From the NCBI GenBank assembly GCA_963978895.1, contig OZ022238.1:26752617-26816616 (forward strand): a DNA stretch of 64,000 bases. Reading direction: 5' to 3'. The notes under the pieces were generated by a model. That model searched no databases. It saw only the letters and a list, made by a program, of their open reading frames with translations, and had not been told where the DNA came from. This DNA is from Erpobdella octoculata (taxonomy: Eukaryota > Annelida > Clitellata > Hirudinida > Erpobdellidae). Each line of letters begins with the position of its first letter. Position 1 is the stretch's first letter. A program made the position numbers and the translations under genes. This document shows, piece after piece, positions 62,130 through 64,000 of the stretch.

Positions 62130-63130
62130 AAATAATAATATTTTAAAACTTTTTAAAAACCACGTTTTTCTTCTGCAAAAATAATTCTCTGGTTATATAA
62201 AATATTTTAACGTTCATACTAAGAGCCAATAGTAAAATTCTATAGCTCATAATGTATGTTGCATTCCAGATAATAGAACAATGCAAGCCACGTTAGTAAA
62301 TGCTGCAGTAAATTTGTTAAAATATTTTAAGTTAAATAAGAAGGTTGCGTAAAAAAATCCACAAACATCGATAAGGGCGGCCGCACTATTACACCCGACC
62401 TTTATATCCGCCAATGGGCCTAATCAAAACTAAAGTCTTGCTCAAAGACGTAATTTTTAATTAATAAATGTCCGTCTACTAAAAAAAACGTTATCTAAAG
62501 CAGAGCTTCCCAACCGGGGTGCCGTGAAAGAAATATGAACTACAAATATAATTAACATTTAATTTGATATATTACTTCAGGTTTCTTACTCAATTTAAAA
62601 GTTTAAACAACTATTCTCAACAATTTACCGGTAATTTCACTTGTTCTCTGTGTAAAAAATGCATCATTCGCCTTAAGCTTAAGCGCGTTACGAAAAATAA
62701 AATTTGGTAATATCACATGGAATTTTATTGACATTTATTGGTTAATTGACACTAAAGCTAACAGAAGTTCAAAGCTTCAGTTTGCTGAGCTAAGTTTGAT
62801 CAAATTCTAGATTATGATTGAACAATCAAATTCAGGTACTGCTGGATCTTGTGTAAACACTTCTTCAATTCCGTACAACTCAACTTACTTATGTAATGAA
62901 GCCTTTTCAACCCTCAACCTTATTAAAACCAATTAGTAGTTTTCTCTATAGACTTCAACATGATTCAAGACTTTGTTTGTTTGAAAACATTGAACCTGAA
63001 TTTGGTAACTTATCCAAGCCAAAGTAAAGACATTAAAATTGCTAAATTGGCTGAAAAATGTTTCACATGTATATTTTTGTAATTAGCCACGTATGTGTAT
63101 TTACTGTATTGCTTTATTTTTATTAGTAAA
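62130..63130. other. AT-rich interval, no gene recognised
   Basis: A plus-strand patch near 62860-62960 reads like a decayed YLCNEAFSTLNL-type fragment of a hAT/ZBED gene, but it is too short to call. Confidence 0.4.
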
Positions 63131-63900
<770 letters not shown>

Positions 63901-63940
63901 GGACAAACTTACAAGCATCCAAACAGACAAACTCACAATA

Positions 63941-63943
<3 letters not shown>

Positions 63944-63996
<53 letters not shown>
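63944..63996. repeat. (TA)n microsatellite
   Basis: About 53 bp of TA at the window end. Confidence 0.95.
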
Positions 63997-63997
<1 letters not shown>

Positions 63998-64000
63998 TTA

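Noticed and set aside
62860..62960. Short hAT-like peptide on the plus strand
   Set aside because: Too short and decayed for a feature call.

Overview
This is AT-rich nuclear DNA of an invertebrate animal. It is a graveyard of nested transposons with almost no host genes. The evidence is the mix of metazoan repeats (Penelope-like, CR1/L2-type LINEs, an RTE-like LINE, Ty3/gypsy, Helitron, hAT, mariner, pogo-like, tRNA-derived SINEs), about ten long (TA)n tracts, and no bacterial gene layout. One coding exon (38512-39010, minus) resembles a protein family I know best from molluscs, annelids and relatives. A lophotrochozoan host is therefore a reasonable guess, not a demonstration.

Layout. 1.7-2.4 kb: CR1-type LINE tail. 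2.6-7.7 kb: a Penelope-like element (PLE) with 304-bp inverted arms that each carry a hammerhead ribozyme motif, a YVDD reverse transcriptase (RT) and a GIY-YIG endonuclease; it is interrupted by a SINE-like insert and a hAT-type MITE. 11.6-14.3 kb: a broken Helitron helicase followed by Helitron 3' tails. 19.7-22.2 kb: tRNA-derived SINE, Helitron tail and L2-like RT remnant. 22.2-29.8 kb: mostly featureless AT-rich DNA with micro/minisatellites and one possible host exon. 29.8-36.5 kb: two L2-like RT remnants, hAT elements with clean 8-bp target-site duplications (TSDs), and Helitron tails. 37-39 kb: SINE and host exon. 39.9-43.9 kb: RTE-like LINE. 43.9-46.9 kb: Ty3/gypsy element without integrase. 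46.9-52.3 kb: hAT, L2/CR1 and solo-LTR-like pieces and a diverged tandem repeat. 52.8-56.1 kb: pogo-like transposon split by a CR1 LINE. 57.0-57.4 kb: an inverted pair of hammerhead motifs around a Helitron tail. 57.7-59.3 kb: mariner and a SAP-domain gag remnant. 61-64 kb: Helitron tails, a decayed hammerhead, an inverted repeat and long (TA)n.

Two themes recur. First, PLE-type hammerhead ribozyme motifs occur in at least four sequence variants. Second, a Helitron 3' terminus (hairpin, then CTAG, then a flanking T) is preceded by a GC-rich 'cggga-acggga-aagcga' minisatellite. Its translation gives spurious Arg/Glu/Ser-rich ORFs. One double-ended version of this terminus occurs identically at two loci 43 kb apart. 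The long (TA)n tracts sit repeatedly at element termini.

All family assignments come from reading the sequence by eye. No database search was run. Boundaries are best estimates unless a TSD is quoted.
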